A stretch of 64,000 nt of DNA from CAVXXB01 sp963765585 (GTDB lineage: Bacteria; Calditrichota; Calditrichia; JAJRVZ01): positions 62,001 to 126,000 of the forward strand of contig CAVXXB010000005.1 in assembly GCA_963765585.1 (NCBI GenBank). The letters run 5' to 3'. Each line of letters opens with the position of its first letter. Within the stretch, counting starts at the first letter, position 1. A model generated the notes under the pieces. That model was not told the DNA's origin, did no database searches, and saw nothing but the letters and a program-made list of their open reading frames with translations. Shown piece after piece: positions 38,120 to 47,804 of the stretch. Made by a program: the position numbers and the translations under genes.

Positions 38120-38648
38120 TCATCTCGCAAGTATCATCTTCATGACTGCCATAAATTCATCCGATTGAAATCGATATAAATAAATACCACTGGCGAGATT
38201 ATTTGCATCAATTTTAATCTCGTGATGTCCTTTTTCTCTCCTCTCATTTAATATTGTCAGTATATGTTGCCCCAATATATTATATATTTCTAATTTGACA
38301 TCCGCATCGCTGGGAAGATCAAACGCAATATTTGTTGATGAATTAAACGGATTTGGATAATTCTGGAACAAGTTGTATTGATCAGGAACTAATATATCCG
38401 GCCAATAAATATCGGTTAAGGATTGTGAGTCAAACCAAAAACCGGAATGTAATATTAGTGTGTTATCTGATATATTGCCAATTGCCGGCTGTCCCAAAGT
38501 TGAGACCGAGGTAAAATTCGTACCCTTCATAACTCCAATACCATTGGCTAATGTATTGGTCTGAATTTTATATTGGGCAGCTGAGTTGAGCGTTTGACAG
38601 GAATGTGATTATGATACATATTTTAAATAATATTCCGATATTTTTCAT
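38120..38648 (-). CDS. Small secreted protein with a type IX-like sorting domain, split by a frameshift
   Basis: From the ATG at 38648 (AGGAG 7 bases upstream) the frame reads a signal peptide, MKNIGILFKICIIITFLSNA, then meets a stop. Shifting by one base near 38590 continues AAQYKIQTNTLANGIGVMKG and the remainder to 38120. The only recognisable domain is the C-terminal sorting domain: QNYPNPFNSSTNIAFDLP, YNILGQHILTIL and SGIYLYRF ... MKMILAR. The whole product would be about 175 aa, mostly sorting domain with about 90 residues of cargo. Similar short proteins are frequent in Calditrichota/KSB1 genomes. It lies directly downstream of the 357-aa secreted protein on the same strand. Confidence 0.7.
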
Positions 38649-38743
38649 CTATGGCTCCTGTTGTTTGCTAAATAAGTTATTGCGCACCCTGTCCCGGAGG
38701 CAGAACAGGCGAGTTTCATATTCCCCTTAGCTGACGCAAAAAA

Positions 38744-39817
38744 TTATTCAATTCGCATTATTAACACACGATATGAAACATATATATAATAATCTATATC
38801 TTGTGTAAATCGAATATAGGTTTCAAATAAGCTATAACGGAATGTGGTATTATAACTAAAACTAACAGGTCGCCATGTCGAACCGTCATATGCTTCGAAT
38901 GCCAAAATCCTTGTATTGTTCCAGTCCCAACCGGTCGGAAGGGGGACAGAAGTATGATAGGAAGATGATGAAATACCGGTGAGTTGCCGGAGTTCCGCAA
39001 TGGCTATACTATTTGTACCAACTTGTAGAGAACCTCTGAAAAACGCATCTCCGTTCCTGCTAATTGTTGCCTGGTTGGTAGTGGTACCTAAGGGTGTTTT
39101 GGTTTGAAAACTTGCTAAATTTGTTGGTGACGTTACACCTTTGGCCATCATTTGGGCAACAATAAATTTACTGTCAGATCCGGCCGGGGATGCACCTATG
39201 CCAATATTTCCGCCATGATCTTCGGCATACTCTACATTAGAATTAGTAATATCACTAACCCCTGAAAATCTCGGAATATAATTATTTGTACCGCTACCAC
39301 CAATGCCACCTGTAGTTGGTTGCTGCCATTCGACTTCGGCGCCATCATAGGCAAGCACATCACCTTTTACTGCACCATCCTTATTTATTTTATCAAGGGT
39401 GACTGCGCCGGCAGCCAGTTTGGATGCCGTCACGGCACTATCACTCACACTCTTTGCATTCAGGCTATAAGCGGATGATGTTAGTTGAATACGGGGTGCC
39501 ATTTCTGCGGCACCATTCACACCAATCCCCAGCCAGTACGGCCTGTCAAACTTTGCAGCCAGCTGATTGATTTCACCCAGATTTACATTAAATATGCCAT
39601 TCGTAATCTGAACCGTTTGCTCTTCAATCCAGAGCGCCTTGCCACCTTCAGCAACCGTGTACATTCTGAAGTTCATGGTATAGACACCATCCGCAACCAG
39701 ATTACCATCGGTATCTGTTAACACGCCCTGGTAATTCATTTTTTGCGGCACCTGAGAAAATAATTGACTGATAAATAGTGCAAGATAAATTAATAGATAA
39801 GAGTAATTCTTACGCAT
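38744..39817 (-). CDS. Secreted tail-fibre-like protein of unknown function
   Basis: Protein of 357 aa with a signal peptide (ending about QLFSQ) and an opening VPQKMNYQGVLTDTDGNLVADGVYTMNFRMY. This N-terminal module is common in FCB surface proteins that carry repetitive or tail-fibre-like regions. A low-complexity stretch follows (SDSAVTASKLAAGAVTLDKIN), as in phage-tail-like fibres, then a Gly/Thr-rich middle and a C-terminal beta region. It has no sorting domain of its own. GGGAGGA stands before the ATG. The role is presumably structural or adhesive; this is inference. Confidence 0.6.
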   Translation of the reverse strand: MRKNYSYLLIYLALFISQLFSQVPQKMNYQGVLTDTDGNLVADGVYTMNFRMYTVAEGGKALWIEEQTVQITNGIFNVNLGEINQLAAKFDRPYWLGIGVNGAAEMAPRIQLTSSAYSLNAKSVSDSAVTASKLAAGAVTLDKINKDGAVKGDVLAYDGAEVEWQQPTTGGIGGSGTNNYIPRFSGVSDITNSNVEYAEDHGGNIGIGASPAGSDSKFIVAQMMAKGVTSPTNLASFQTKTPLGTTTNQATISRNGDAFFRGSLQVGTNSIAIAELRQLTGISSSSYHTSVPLPTGWDWNNTRILAFEAYDGSTWRPVSFSYNTTFRYSLFETYIRFTQDIDYYIYVSYRVLIMRIE

Positions 39818-40348
39818 AATAATTCCTCCCTTAACAAGTAGAATTAACGTTTAATATGTCAATTTTTTGACTTGCAAAATAAATCAGGAAATATATCATC
39901 CTATTTAGAATTCTTATCCGGAAATTATTTCCGGATGAGGGCAATTTTAAATACCAATCCCAATATTGAGTGAGTGTAAGATTTCAAGATATTTCTGATC
40001 AGTCAATAAATATATGTCTTAAATTCACCTGCGTTTAGAACGAGACAATTAAAGAAGATTCATTTAGAAGGATTTGACGATAAAATAATATTAAATATAT
40101 GGTAAAAATCAAAGCATTTTTTAAAATTTTTTATGTTGGCAGGATTATTCATTTTGAAAGTCAAACCAGGAGCGATCCGATGAAATAAGTCAGCCGTTAT
40201 AAGAGTTATCCCTTGATTAAGTATTTTATTAGTACGACATTACCGATCCCGAATCAAACTCCTCTGGAGACATTCCGGGATTCGGGGTGACGACTATGTA
40301 ACGCGATATGTATCTAAGGCCCACTGGTTTAAAAAAAATGGATTATTA
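39818..40348. other. Intergenic region with two palindromic repeats
   Basis: TCCGGAAATTATTTCCGGA (39917-39935) is a near-perfect palindrome found again at 57843-57861. At about 40242-40291, CCCGAATC and GATTCGGGGTGAC form a longer stem of the GTCATCCCGAA family. No gene was found. Confidence 0.6.
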
Positions 40349-41239
40349 ATGAATAAAGGTTATCCGGCAGCATTTGCAACCTATATATTTTGGGGTCTGT
40401 CACCAATATATTGGAAAATTATTGCAGCCATACCGGCACTTGAGATTCTTGGGTTAAGAATTTGGTGGGCAGTTCCATTCTTGCTTATTGTCCTGTTCTC
40501 GCGCAGGGATTTTACTGTTTTTAGAACTGTATGGAAAACACCCAGGAAATATGCTGTATACATAATTAGTGCCTTTTTACTGGGAACGAACTGGCTCGTA
40601 TGGATATGGTCAGTTAATAACGGATATGTGATAGATGCCAGTCTTGGATACTTTATCAATCCATTAATAAATGTAGTTATGGGCGTGGTATTTTTGCACG
40701 AACGTTTACGCCGGGTCCAGTGGATTTCTCTGATTCTGGCGCTGGCGGGTGTCCTGTACCTGACTTTAAATTACGGAGAGTTTCCGTGGATTGCATTAAC
40801 TCTGGCCGGTACCTTTGGTTTGTATGGATTTATCAGAAAAACGGCTGCACTAGGCGCAATAAACGGTTTAACAATTGAAATATCTGTATTATTACTGCCC
40901 GCTTTAATTTTATTGATGTACCTGAGTAATGCCGGTACATTGATGTTTCAGTCTCTGAGTATCGAGATGCATCTGTGGGTTTCACTAAGCGGTATTATTA
41001 CTGTCTTTCCGCTCACTCTGTTTGCCTATGGGGCAAGAAGAATACCCTACAGTACGATTGGGTTTATTCAATATATTGCACCTACGGGTCAGTTTATTTT
41101 AGGCATATTCGTTTTTGGCGAACACTTCAATTTGGAGAAGCTGGTTGGATTTGGTTTTATCTGGCTTGCCTTGATAATTTATTCTTTCGAAAATTTATAT
41201 TTTCATAAGATGAGAAGACAGGTTATTCCCAAGGCCTAG
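40349..41239 (+). CDS. rarD: RarD, EamA-family permease
   Basis: Inner-membrane transporter of 296 aa with about ten TM helices. The RarD hallmarks are visible: GYPAAFATYIFWGLSPIYWK at the N-terminus, LGTNWLVWIWSVNNGYVIDASLGYFINPL, then LTLFAYGARRIPYSTIGFIQYIAPTGQF near the C-terminus. Family members belong to the drug/metabolite superfamily and the substrate is unknown. Its stop codon lies only about 10 bp from the left repeat array of the transposase unit. Confidence 0.9.
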   Translation: MNKGYPAAFATYIFWGLSPIYWKIIAAIPALEILGLRIWWAVPFLLIVLFSRRDFTVFRTVWKTPRKYAVYIISAFLLGTNWLVWIWSVNNGYVIDASLGYFINPLINVVMGVVFLHERLRRVQWISLILALAGVLYLTLNYGEFPWIALTLAGTFGLYGFIRKTAALGAINGLTIEISVLLLPALILLMYLSNAGTLMFQSLSIEMHLWVSLSGIITVFPLTLFAYGARRIPYSTIGFIQYIAPTGQFILGIFVFGEHFNLEKLVGFGFIWLALIIYSFENLYFHKMRRQVIPKA

Positions 41240-41248
41240 TAATATATT

Positions 41249-41650
41249 CCGCCTCTACGAGGCTGTGGCGCCGGTGATGCTGGGATGTCGTCCAAGGCTG
41301 ACGTATGTCCAGGGACTTCGTCCCTGGTTACCGGATTCCGCTTCTTCGAGGCTGTGGTCCCATGGTGACTTTCGGGATATACTTCCTGTTACACCACATT
41401 CAGGGGCTTCGCCGCTGGTTGCCGGATTCCGCCTCTACGAGGCTGTGGCGCCGGTGATGCTGGGATGTCGTCCAAGGCTGACGTATGTCCAGGGACTTCG
41501 CCCCTGGTTACCGGATAACGCCTCTTCGTGGCTGTGTAGAAATGATAAACCTCCTATTTAATAAGCCCCGAAGGGGCGACCCAAACTAGCCAGGGACATC
41601 GTCCCTGGCGTGCAAATGGCAATTTTGATCAAAAGCCCCGTAGGGGCGAA
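41249..41650. repeat. Left REP-like array flanking the REP-associated transposase
   Basis: Four direct units start at 41249, 41338, 41429 and 41518 (periods 89, 91, 89 bp). Each opens with CGCCTCTACGAGG-like sequence and contains CCAGGGACTTCG(T/C)CCCTGG, a perfect stem. The array ends in a 131-bp block (41520-41650) holding three hairpins: GCCCCGAAGGGGC, GCCAGGGACATCGTCCCTGGC, and GCCCCGTAGGGGC. This block is repeated almost exactly at 42427-42557. Long open frames across the array on both strands come from repeat composition and are not genes. Confidence 0.85.
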
Positions 41651-41671
41651 ATCACACAAATGTGTGATTAT

Positions 41672-42124
41672 TTAATCCCATAGATATTGATCATCATATT
41701 TTATTAAGTTAAGATTTAAGAATTTGAGATACTCAACTTTGAACGATTTCCTAAGATGATGCTCTTTTTGATTTGATATGTAGCGTTTTAAAATACCTAC
41801 ATGACGCTGTCCAACACTAAAAGCGGCATATCCCGTTTGCCAGTAGAAGTTATTATATTGCTGTCCCTTTGATTTAATCCATTTTGAGGAGTTTGCTTTT
41901 ACTTCTTCTACCAGATTTGCCAGTGAAACAGATCTGGATAGATTAATAAGGATGTGCACATGATCTGTAAAACCATTGATAATAAGTGCAGGTGAATTAT
42001 TCTTTCTAAATATTGATGACATGTACTTGAATAATTCGGTTTCAATTTCTGGTCTAATCAGATGTTGTCGCCTTTTTGTACTCCAGATCAGGTGAACGAG
42101 CATGCAGTGATAACTTTGAGGCAT
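41672..42124 (-). CDS. REP-associated tyrosine transposase (IS200/Y1-like, RAYT)
   Basis: Single-stranded-DNA transposase of 150 aa. It has the HUH motif in GFTDHVHILINL, the single Tyr in LKRYISNQKEHH, and the family start MPQSYHCMLVHLIWSTKRR. RAYTs cleave and rejoin REP hairpins and are usually single copy. The gene sits between two arrays of palindromic repeats in direct orientation. A TCACACAAATGTGTGA hairpin (41652-41667) lies directly past its stop codon. All key residues are present, so it is likely active. Confidence 0.9.
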   Translation of the reverse strand: MPQSYHCMLVHLIWSTKRRQHLIRPEIETELFKYMSSIFRKNNSPALIINGFTDHVHILINLSRSVSLANLVEEVKANSSKWIKSKGQQYNNFYWQTGYAAFSVGQRHVGILKRYISNQKEHHLRKSFKVEYLKFLNLNLIKYDDQYLWD

Positions 42125-42148
42125 AGTTACTCCTTTCTTTATTTATAT

Positions 42149-42557
42149 TCCGCCTCTCCGGGGCTTTGGTGCTGTGTTGATGCCGGAAGATGTCTTCTCT
42201 GGCTGCCGCATGCCAGGGACTTCGCCCCTGGTTACCGGATAGCGCCTCTTCGAGGCTTTGGTGCTGTGGTGACGCCGGAAGATGTCTTCTCTGGCTGCCG
42301 CATGCCAGGGACTTCGCCCCTGGTTACCGGATAGCGCCTCTTCGAGGCTTTGGTGCTGCGGTGACGCCGGAAATGTCTTCTCTGGCTGCCGCATGCCAGG
42401 GACTTCGCCCCTGGTTACCGGATAGCGCCTCTTCGAGGCTGTGTAGAAATGATAAACCTCCTATTTAATAAGCCCCGAAGGGGCGACCCAAACTAGCCAG
42501 GGACATCGTCCCTGGCGTGCAAATGGCAAATTTGATCAAAAGCCCCGTAGGGGCGAA
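42149..42557. repeat. Right REP-like array flanking the REP-associated transposase
   Basis: Direct units start at 42149, 42241, 42333 and 42424 (periods 92, 92, 91). Each has GCCTCTTCGAGGC and GCATGCCAGGGACTTCG then CCCCTGG. The array closes with the same 131-bp, three-hairpin block (42427-42557) as the left array. Units here are nearly identical to each other but differ from the left units in the middle third, so each array was amplified on its own. Confidence 0.85.
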
Positions 42558-42706
42558 CTACTAGTGATATTCGCAATTGCTCATACATATTATATCTGCA
42601 AGAAGAATGCCAATAGCTTTTAATCTCTACACGCCGACAAGAATATTTTACACGAAATATAATTACGAGCATCGTAGTTTTATCTTGTGATTAAAAACTT
42701 GGTTAT

Positions 42707-43172
42707 ATGAAAAGAGAGACTACCGTGCTTAAATGGAATGACATCATAAATTTTACAGATACTGCAAATCCCGAACCTGATCGAAAAATTGTAAAATCCG
42801 ACGAAGAGTGGCAATCAGTTCTAACCAAAGAGCAATTTTTTGTAACGCGTAAAAGAGGAACCGAACCGGCTTATAGTTCCGATATGTGTAGCCGTTTTGA
42901 ACCTGGGGACTATACCTGTGTGTGTTGTGACACGCTGCTGTTTTCTGCGTCAAATAAGTTCGAAAGTGGTTCCGGATGGCCATCCTTTACCCAGCCCGTA
43001 AAAGAAAATGCGATCGCTTACATAAAAGATGAGTCACATGGAATGATTCGTGTGGAAACTATATGCAATACCTGTGATGCGCATTTGGGTCATGTTTTTC
43101 CCGATGGACCAGACACCATCCGGCTTGCGCTATTGTATGAATGCACTTGCGCTTAAAAAAAAGGAGTCCTGA
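42707..43172 (+). CDS. msrB: Peptide-methionine (R)-S-oxide reductase, split by a frameshift
   Basis: Repair enzyme reducing methionine-R-sulfoxide, about 154 aa. Two CxxC zinc pairs are visible (CVCC and CNTC), as are GSGWPSFTQP and DAHLGHVF. In the raw frame the end reads DTIRLALLYECTCA and lacks the catalytic Cys. Removing one base near 43118 gives SGLRYCMNALAL with the catalytic Cys and a stop at 43170-43172. The TTG start of msrA lies 1 bp beyond that stop, so the two form a coupled pair. A GTG at 42725 is an alternative start. Confidence 0.9.
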
Positions 43173-43173
43173 T

Positions 43174-43709
43174 TTGGAAAAGGCAACATTCGGCGGTGGT
43201 TGTTTTTGGTGTACCGAAGCCGTATTTCAAAAGATAAAGGGTGTTGAAAAAGTGGAGAGTGGCTATGCCGGGGGGAAACTGCAAATCCCACATACGATCA
43301 AGTCTGTGGCGGTTTAACTGGTCACGCTGAAGTGATACAAGTTACCTTCGATCCGGATGAAATTTCCTATGCTGATTTACTGCGGATTCATCTAAGTACA
43401 CATGATCCGACGACCCTTAATTCTCAGGGTGCAGATCACGGTACGCAATACCGGAGTATAATTCTTACGCATGAGGATGTTCAAAGGAATACTGCTGAAA
43501 GCGTTATTCAGGAAATGGCAAATTCGTTTGAGAACGAGATCGTTACTGAAGTAATACCCATAGGTATCTTTTATAAAGCAGAGATGTATCACCAGAATTA
43601 TTATGAAAACAATCCAGGGCAGGGCTATTGCGCGGCTGTAATCAGTCCGAAATTGGAAAAGTTTAGAAAACTATTTTTTGAATATTTAAGCGACAAAGAG
43701 ACAGAGTGA
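43174..43709 (+). CDS. msrA: Peptide-methionine (S)-S-oxide reductase, split by a frameshift
   Basis: Partner repair enzyme for methionine-S-sulfoxide, about 178 aa. A TTG start at 43174 with AGGAG upstream opens LEKATFGGGCFWCTEAVF, where GCFWC holds the catalytic Cys. The frame then runs to a stop at 43315. Adding one A at GGGGGGAAACTG (about 43271-43278) gives GGKTANPTYDQVCGGLTGHAEVI and continues to 43709, with GTQYRS and the final QGYCA resolving-Cys region. It begins 1 bp after the restored msrB stop. Confidence 0.9.
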
Positions 43710-44036
43710 CGAAGAAACATAGTCCATGAGCGGCTGAGTCCCTAAGTCCCTGTGAAGGTGATAAAAGCATGAAGAGCACACGTCCCACAGAAACATATAG
43801 GTCATTCTGAAAGGATTATTATTCACCTAGCACATTTAAAGCGTTTGTATGTTGTATCCTGTATCTTGCATCCAGGATCCAGCATCATTTAGGAAATAGT
43901 CGTATAAATGCATGTCGGTTTATTCCCTCAAATTAATCATTGCCCTGCTGGAAATAAATACTATCCGGAACTTGTTCCATAGCTAACTTATAGTTACTCC
44001 CTTTATAAATACAAAACTTTTACAGGATTGATATAA
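43710..44036. repeat. Intergenic repeats: octamers and heptamers
   Basis: Near 43725-43755 words like GTCCCTAA and GTCCCTGT repeat at 8 bp, also seen near 52285. At about 43848-43890 words GTATCCT, GTATCTT, GCATCCA, GGATCCA repeat at 7 bp. No gene. Confidence 0.65.
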
Positions 44037-47000
44037 ATGAAAAAAATTTGGTTCTATTTTTTGCTGAATGTTGTTTTCTTTTTCTCCCATGTTAATGCAG
44101 AAAAAGAAATCACTTTTGATCGTCTTACGGCAACCGATGGTTTATCTGGCAATAATGTATTATCCGTATGCCAGGATCGATACGGTTTCTTATGGATTGC
44201 CACAAATGATGGGCTTAATCGCTTTGATGGCTACAATTTTAAAGTATTTAAGCATGAGCCGGGCGATACTACCAGTTTGCCCAGCAATGAGTTAAATATA
44301 GTATATCTTGATCGCAATGGTACTTTATGGGTTGGTAGTTTGGCAGGATTATCCAGATGGGATCACAATAGCGGCCGCTTTCAAAACTTTGAACCCATCC
44401 CTTCAATTACCGGGGTTGACCAGCAGAGTGTACTCTGGATATCTGAAGATTCACAAGGGCGCTTCTGGGTCGGAACACGCTGGAACGGACTTTTTATGTT
44501 TGACCGGCAAAAAAATACTTTTGAGCGAATGAAGGTAGAGATCGAAAATGTGATCAGCGTGACCGCGAACGCGTTCACCGATGTTCTGGAATCGGCATCC
44601 GGTAAAGTGTATACCGGTTCATGGCATCATGGTTTATTGGAGTATGATGAGATTGAAAATATATTCAAACTGACTAAACTCGCCCCAGCACAAAACCGGC
44701 ACTTTGTTGAAAATTTAATTACTGCCTTCCATCAGGATAAAGAAGGTATCATATGGTTTGGTACATTTGATAAAGGTCTGTTTCGCTATGATCCTGAAAC
44801 AAACGATCTAAGTAAGATTCATCTGGTTAATCAGGAAAAAGTAAAAACGCTGTGGATAAGAGATATTTACGAAGATGAAGATGGTTTTCTTTGGATTGCC
44901 AGTACAAAGGGATTATACAGATATAATCTGAGAAGCAAAGAGAGTATCCAATATACCTATGATCCCAAAAACCAACTAAGTATAGCCGAAAATAGGATCT
45001 GGTCTATTTTCCGTGATAAATATGATATGCTCTGGTTGGGTACTCAAGGTGGTGGCCTGAGCAAATATAATCAGGAAAAAATACCATTTCAGCAATATTC
45101 AATACTTAAAGAAACAGATGGCGGTTCTGGTACTTTAGATGCATTAAGTCTTGCTACACCAGCAAATAAACAGAATAATATATGGATTGGCACAAATAGC
45201 GGCCTGGTGGATTATGATCGGAATAAGAATAAATATATTCTGATTGATGAAATTCCATCATTGGACATCAGCCTTCAGGATAATCCAATCGACGCGATGT
45301 ATCTGGAGGATTCCGGGCGATTATGGATGGGTGTGAGTGAGAATGGCCTGATAATGTATGATGCAAAAACAGAAAAATTTAGAAATTTTGATCCCGATCG
45401 ACCAGGGATAAATAGTGCTGCTGGTAACCGAATTTATCATATCGAGCCGGATGATTACGGGAAATTATGGATTGGTACGCGGGGCGGGGTGTATCGTTTT
45501 GATCCAAACACAGCCATATGGAGTTTAATACCTGCCATCGAAAACCGAACATATGACGGTCATCTAATTGATTTGTTACAATCTTTATCCAATGAAACTC
45601 AGCCTATATGTGCGATAACAAAGGTCAGTGATAATCAGGATTTGTCAGAGGAATTTACCCTGGATACGCCCACAGACATGCTTGTGGCTTCAGTTGGTGA
45701 AGGTGTGCTTACCTGGAATATGGTTGACTATGGTTGGCTTGAAAATGCGGCAGGCGATACCGTATTCAGCGCGTCAGATTTAATGAGCTCATTCCATCTA
45801 AGTGGTGATATGAAAAATCGTATATCAATCGGAATCTTAAATTTACCAGCCGGTAATTACAAACTACGATATATTGGTGATGACAGTCATAGTTATGGGA
45901 ATTATAATGTTGAGGCTCCGGCAGACTCGCAATGGTGGGGGATCCAGGCATTTAAAATATCAGCGGAGGATGCCAATACGTTCAGTACCGTTCTTAGAAA
46001 ACAAAACGATAAATCTTATATTTATGATACACGAGTTAATGTGGTTGAATACGGGAAAAACGGACTGCTTTGGATTGGCACAACCCGGGGTTTTAGTAAA
46101 TATGAATTGCAGAGTAAAAAAGTGACGAATTACCGCCACGACAAGGATGATCCGGCTACGTTAAGTAATGATGTGATTACAGATATTCTTGAAGACCGCG
46201 ATGGCTTTATCTGGCTGACGACAGAGAGCGGGCTTAACCGATTTGATCCTGCAACCGATTCCTTCAAATCATATTTTGAAAAGGACGGATTGCCATCTGC
46301 GCAGTTGATGTCAATCGAGGAAGATATGGCCGGTCATTTATGGATTGGCAGCATTAATGGAATAAGTAAACTTGAAAAGCGTGTAGATTCTGATAAAGCA
46401 ATTTTTATCAATTATGATACAGAAGACGGTCTGCAGGGCTATATTTTTAACGGTCATGCATCACATATCAGTAAAGATGGTGAAATGTTTTTTGGTGGGC
46501 GCAATGGTGTGAATGCTTTTTTTCCAGGTGATATTAATACCAATACAGCCGATATTGTAATATCTGATTTTTTTATCTCAAACCAGCTTGTAAATCCAAC
46601 GAGCACAGATTCGCCAATTGAGAAGCATATCCTGGACACCGATGAAATCTTTTTGAATTATGATCAGAATGATCTTTCTTTCGAGATTTCTACCCTACAT
46701 TTTGCACGTCCTGAGCGTAATAGCCTTTCATATAAACTTGAAGGATTCAACGACACCTGGATTCAAAATCCCCACCGCTTTATATCGTTTACGAATCTTA
46801 ATTCCGGTGAGTACAAATTAAGAATTCGTGGCGCAAACAGTGACGGTATTGGATCATCTGAGGAGCGTATACTAAATATTACAATTCATCCGCCCTGGTG
46901 GCAAACGACCTGGGCCTATTTTTTATATGTATTTCTGTTTGCCGGACTTGTTTTTTCCATTGACCGTATCCAGAGGTACCGTTTAACACAACGTGAACGT

Positions 47001-47804
47001 AACCGGGCTCAGATCAGAGAGGCCGAGCTACGCGCACAGGCAGCAGAAGCCAATGCCAAATTGATAGAAGCGGAGAATAAGCGAAAAACTCATGAGCTGG
47101 AAGAAGCGCGTAAATTACAGATTTCCATGTTGCCGACAAAATTACCGCAACTTCCGCATCTGAATATTGCCGTATACATGCAGACCGCGACTGAGGTGGG
47201 TGGTGACTATTATGATTTCCATGTCAGTCTGGATGGTACGCTCACGGTGGTGATTGGCGATGCTACCGGGCATGGCATGAGAGCGGGAACAATGGTAACC
47301 ACAGCCAAGTCATTATTCAACAGTTATGCACCAAATCCGGACATCCTGTTTTCATTCCGCGAAATTACACGATGCATAAAACAAATGAATCTTGATAAAC
47401 TCTCAATGTGTATGAGCATGTTGAAAATAAAAGATGAAAAATTACTTATGTCATCTGCGGGAATGCCGCCCATAATGCTTTTCAGAAGAGAAGACCGCAC
47501 CATCGAAGAGCATTTGATTCAGGGAATGCCTCTTGGCGCCATGGAACAGTTTCCTTATGAAATAAAGGAAACAACTCTTGCCCCGGGTGATACCATTCTG
47601 TTAATGAGTGATGGACTGGCAGAATTACAGAATGAAAAGGAGCAAATGTATGGCTATAAACGCGTTCGTAATTCCTTTGAAGAGGTGGCGGAAAGAACTC
47701 CGGAAGACATTATTGACTATATGAAAAACGAAGGTGCATCCTGGACGAATGGTAATAAACCAGACGATGATATAACATTTGTCGTCATTAAAGTTGAAAA
47801 ATAA
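44037..47804 (+). CDS. Beta-propeller sensor with Y_Y_Y domain and SpoIIE-type PP2C phosphatase
   Basis: Transmembrane signalling protein of 1255 aa. A signal peptide is followed by a periplasmic double beta-propeller of two-component-regulator repeats (LWIGTxxGLxRYD pattern many times). A Y_Y_Y domain (about 870-950; LEGFNDTWIQNP ... YKLRIRGANSDG) precedes one TM helix (about 958-978). A short coiled coil comes next, then a PP2C/SpoIIE domain (about 1040-1255) with GGDYYDF, GDATGHGMRAG and the late DDDIT metal site. It should read an extracellular signal and dephosphorylate a cytosolic serine-phosphorylated partner such as an anti-sigma antagonist. Unusually, about residues 502-660 interrupt the propeller with a non-propeller beta domain. 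Its stop abuts the convergent cysteine synthase stop with no spacer. Confidence 0.9.
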   Translation: MKKIWFYFLLNVVFFFSHVNAEKEITFDRLTATDGLSGNNVLSVCQDRYGFLWIATNDGLNRFDGYNFKVFKHEPGDTTSLPSNELNIVYLDRNGTLWVGSLAGLSRWDHNSGRFQNFEPIPSITGVDQQSVLWISEDSQGRFWVGTRWNGLFMFDRQKNTFERMKVEIENVISVTANAFTDVLESASGKVYTGSWHHGLLEYDEIENIFKLTKLAPAQNRHFVENLITAFHQDKEGIIWFGTFDKGLFRYDPETNDLSKIHLVNQEKVKTLWIRDIYEDEDGFLWIASTKGLYRYNLRSKESIQYTYDPKNQLSIAENRIWSIFRDKYDMLWLGTQGGGLSKYNQEKIPFQQYSILKETDGGSGTLDALSLATPANKQNNIWIGTNSGLVDYDRNKNKYILIDEIPSLDISLQDNPIDAMYLEDSGRLWMGVSENGLIMYDAKTEKFRNFDPDRPGINSAAGNRIYHIEPDDYGKLWIGTRGGVYRFDPNTAIWSLIPAIENRTYDGHLIDLLQSLSNETQPICAITKVSDNQDLSEEFTLDTPTDMLVASVGEGVLTWNMVDYGWLENAAGDTVFSASDLMSSFHLSGDMKNRISIGILNLPAGNYKLRYIGDDSHSYGNYNVEAPADSQWWGIQAFKISAEDANTFSTVLRKQNDKSYIYDTRVNVVEYGKNGLLWIGTTRGFSKYELQSKKVTNYRHDKDDPATLSNDVITDILEDRDGFIWLTTESGLNRFDPATDSFKSYFEKDGLPSAQLMSIEEDMAGHLWIGSINGISKLEKRVDSDKAIFINYDTEDGLQGYIFNGHASHISKDGEMFFGGRNGVNAFFPGDINTNTADIVISDFFISNQLVNPTSTDSPIEKHILDTDEIFLNYDQNDLSFEISTLHFARPERNSLSYKLEGFNDTWIQNPHRFISFTNLNSGEYKLRIRGANSDGIGSSEERILNITIHPPWWQTTWAYFLYVFLFAGLVFSIDRIQRYRLTQRERNRAQIREAELRAQAAEANAKLIEAENKRKTHELEEARKLQISMLPTKLPQLPHLNIAVYMQTATEVGGDYYDFHVSLDGTLTVVIGDATGHGMRAGTMVTTAKSLFNSYAPNPDILFSFREITRCIKQMNLDKLSMCMSMLKIKDEKLLMSSAGMPPIMLFRREDRTIEEHLIQGMPLGAMEQFPYEIKETTLAPGDTILLMSDGLAELQNEKEQMYGYKRVRNSFEEVAERTPEDIIDYMKNEGASWTNGNKPDDDITFVVIKVEK

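Noticed and set aside
41265..42468. Long open frames on both strands across the repeat arrays (about 60-100 codons with repeating RPWLPD and similar)
   Set aside because: They follow the 89-92-bp repeat period (not all multiples of 3), occur on both strands and lack ribosome sites; they come from GC-rich repeat composition.
41249..42557. CRISPR-like array because of regular direct repeats
   Set aside because: Units of about 90 bp are repeated whole without unique spacers and no cas gene is nearby; the pattern is that of REP elements with a RAYT.
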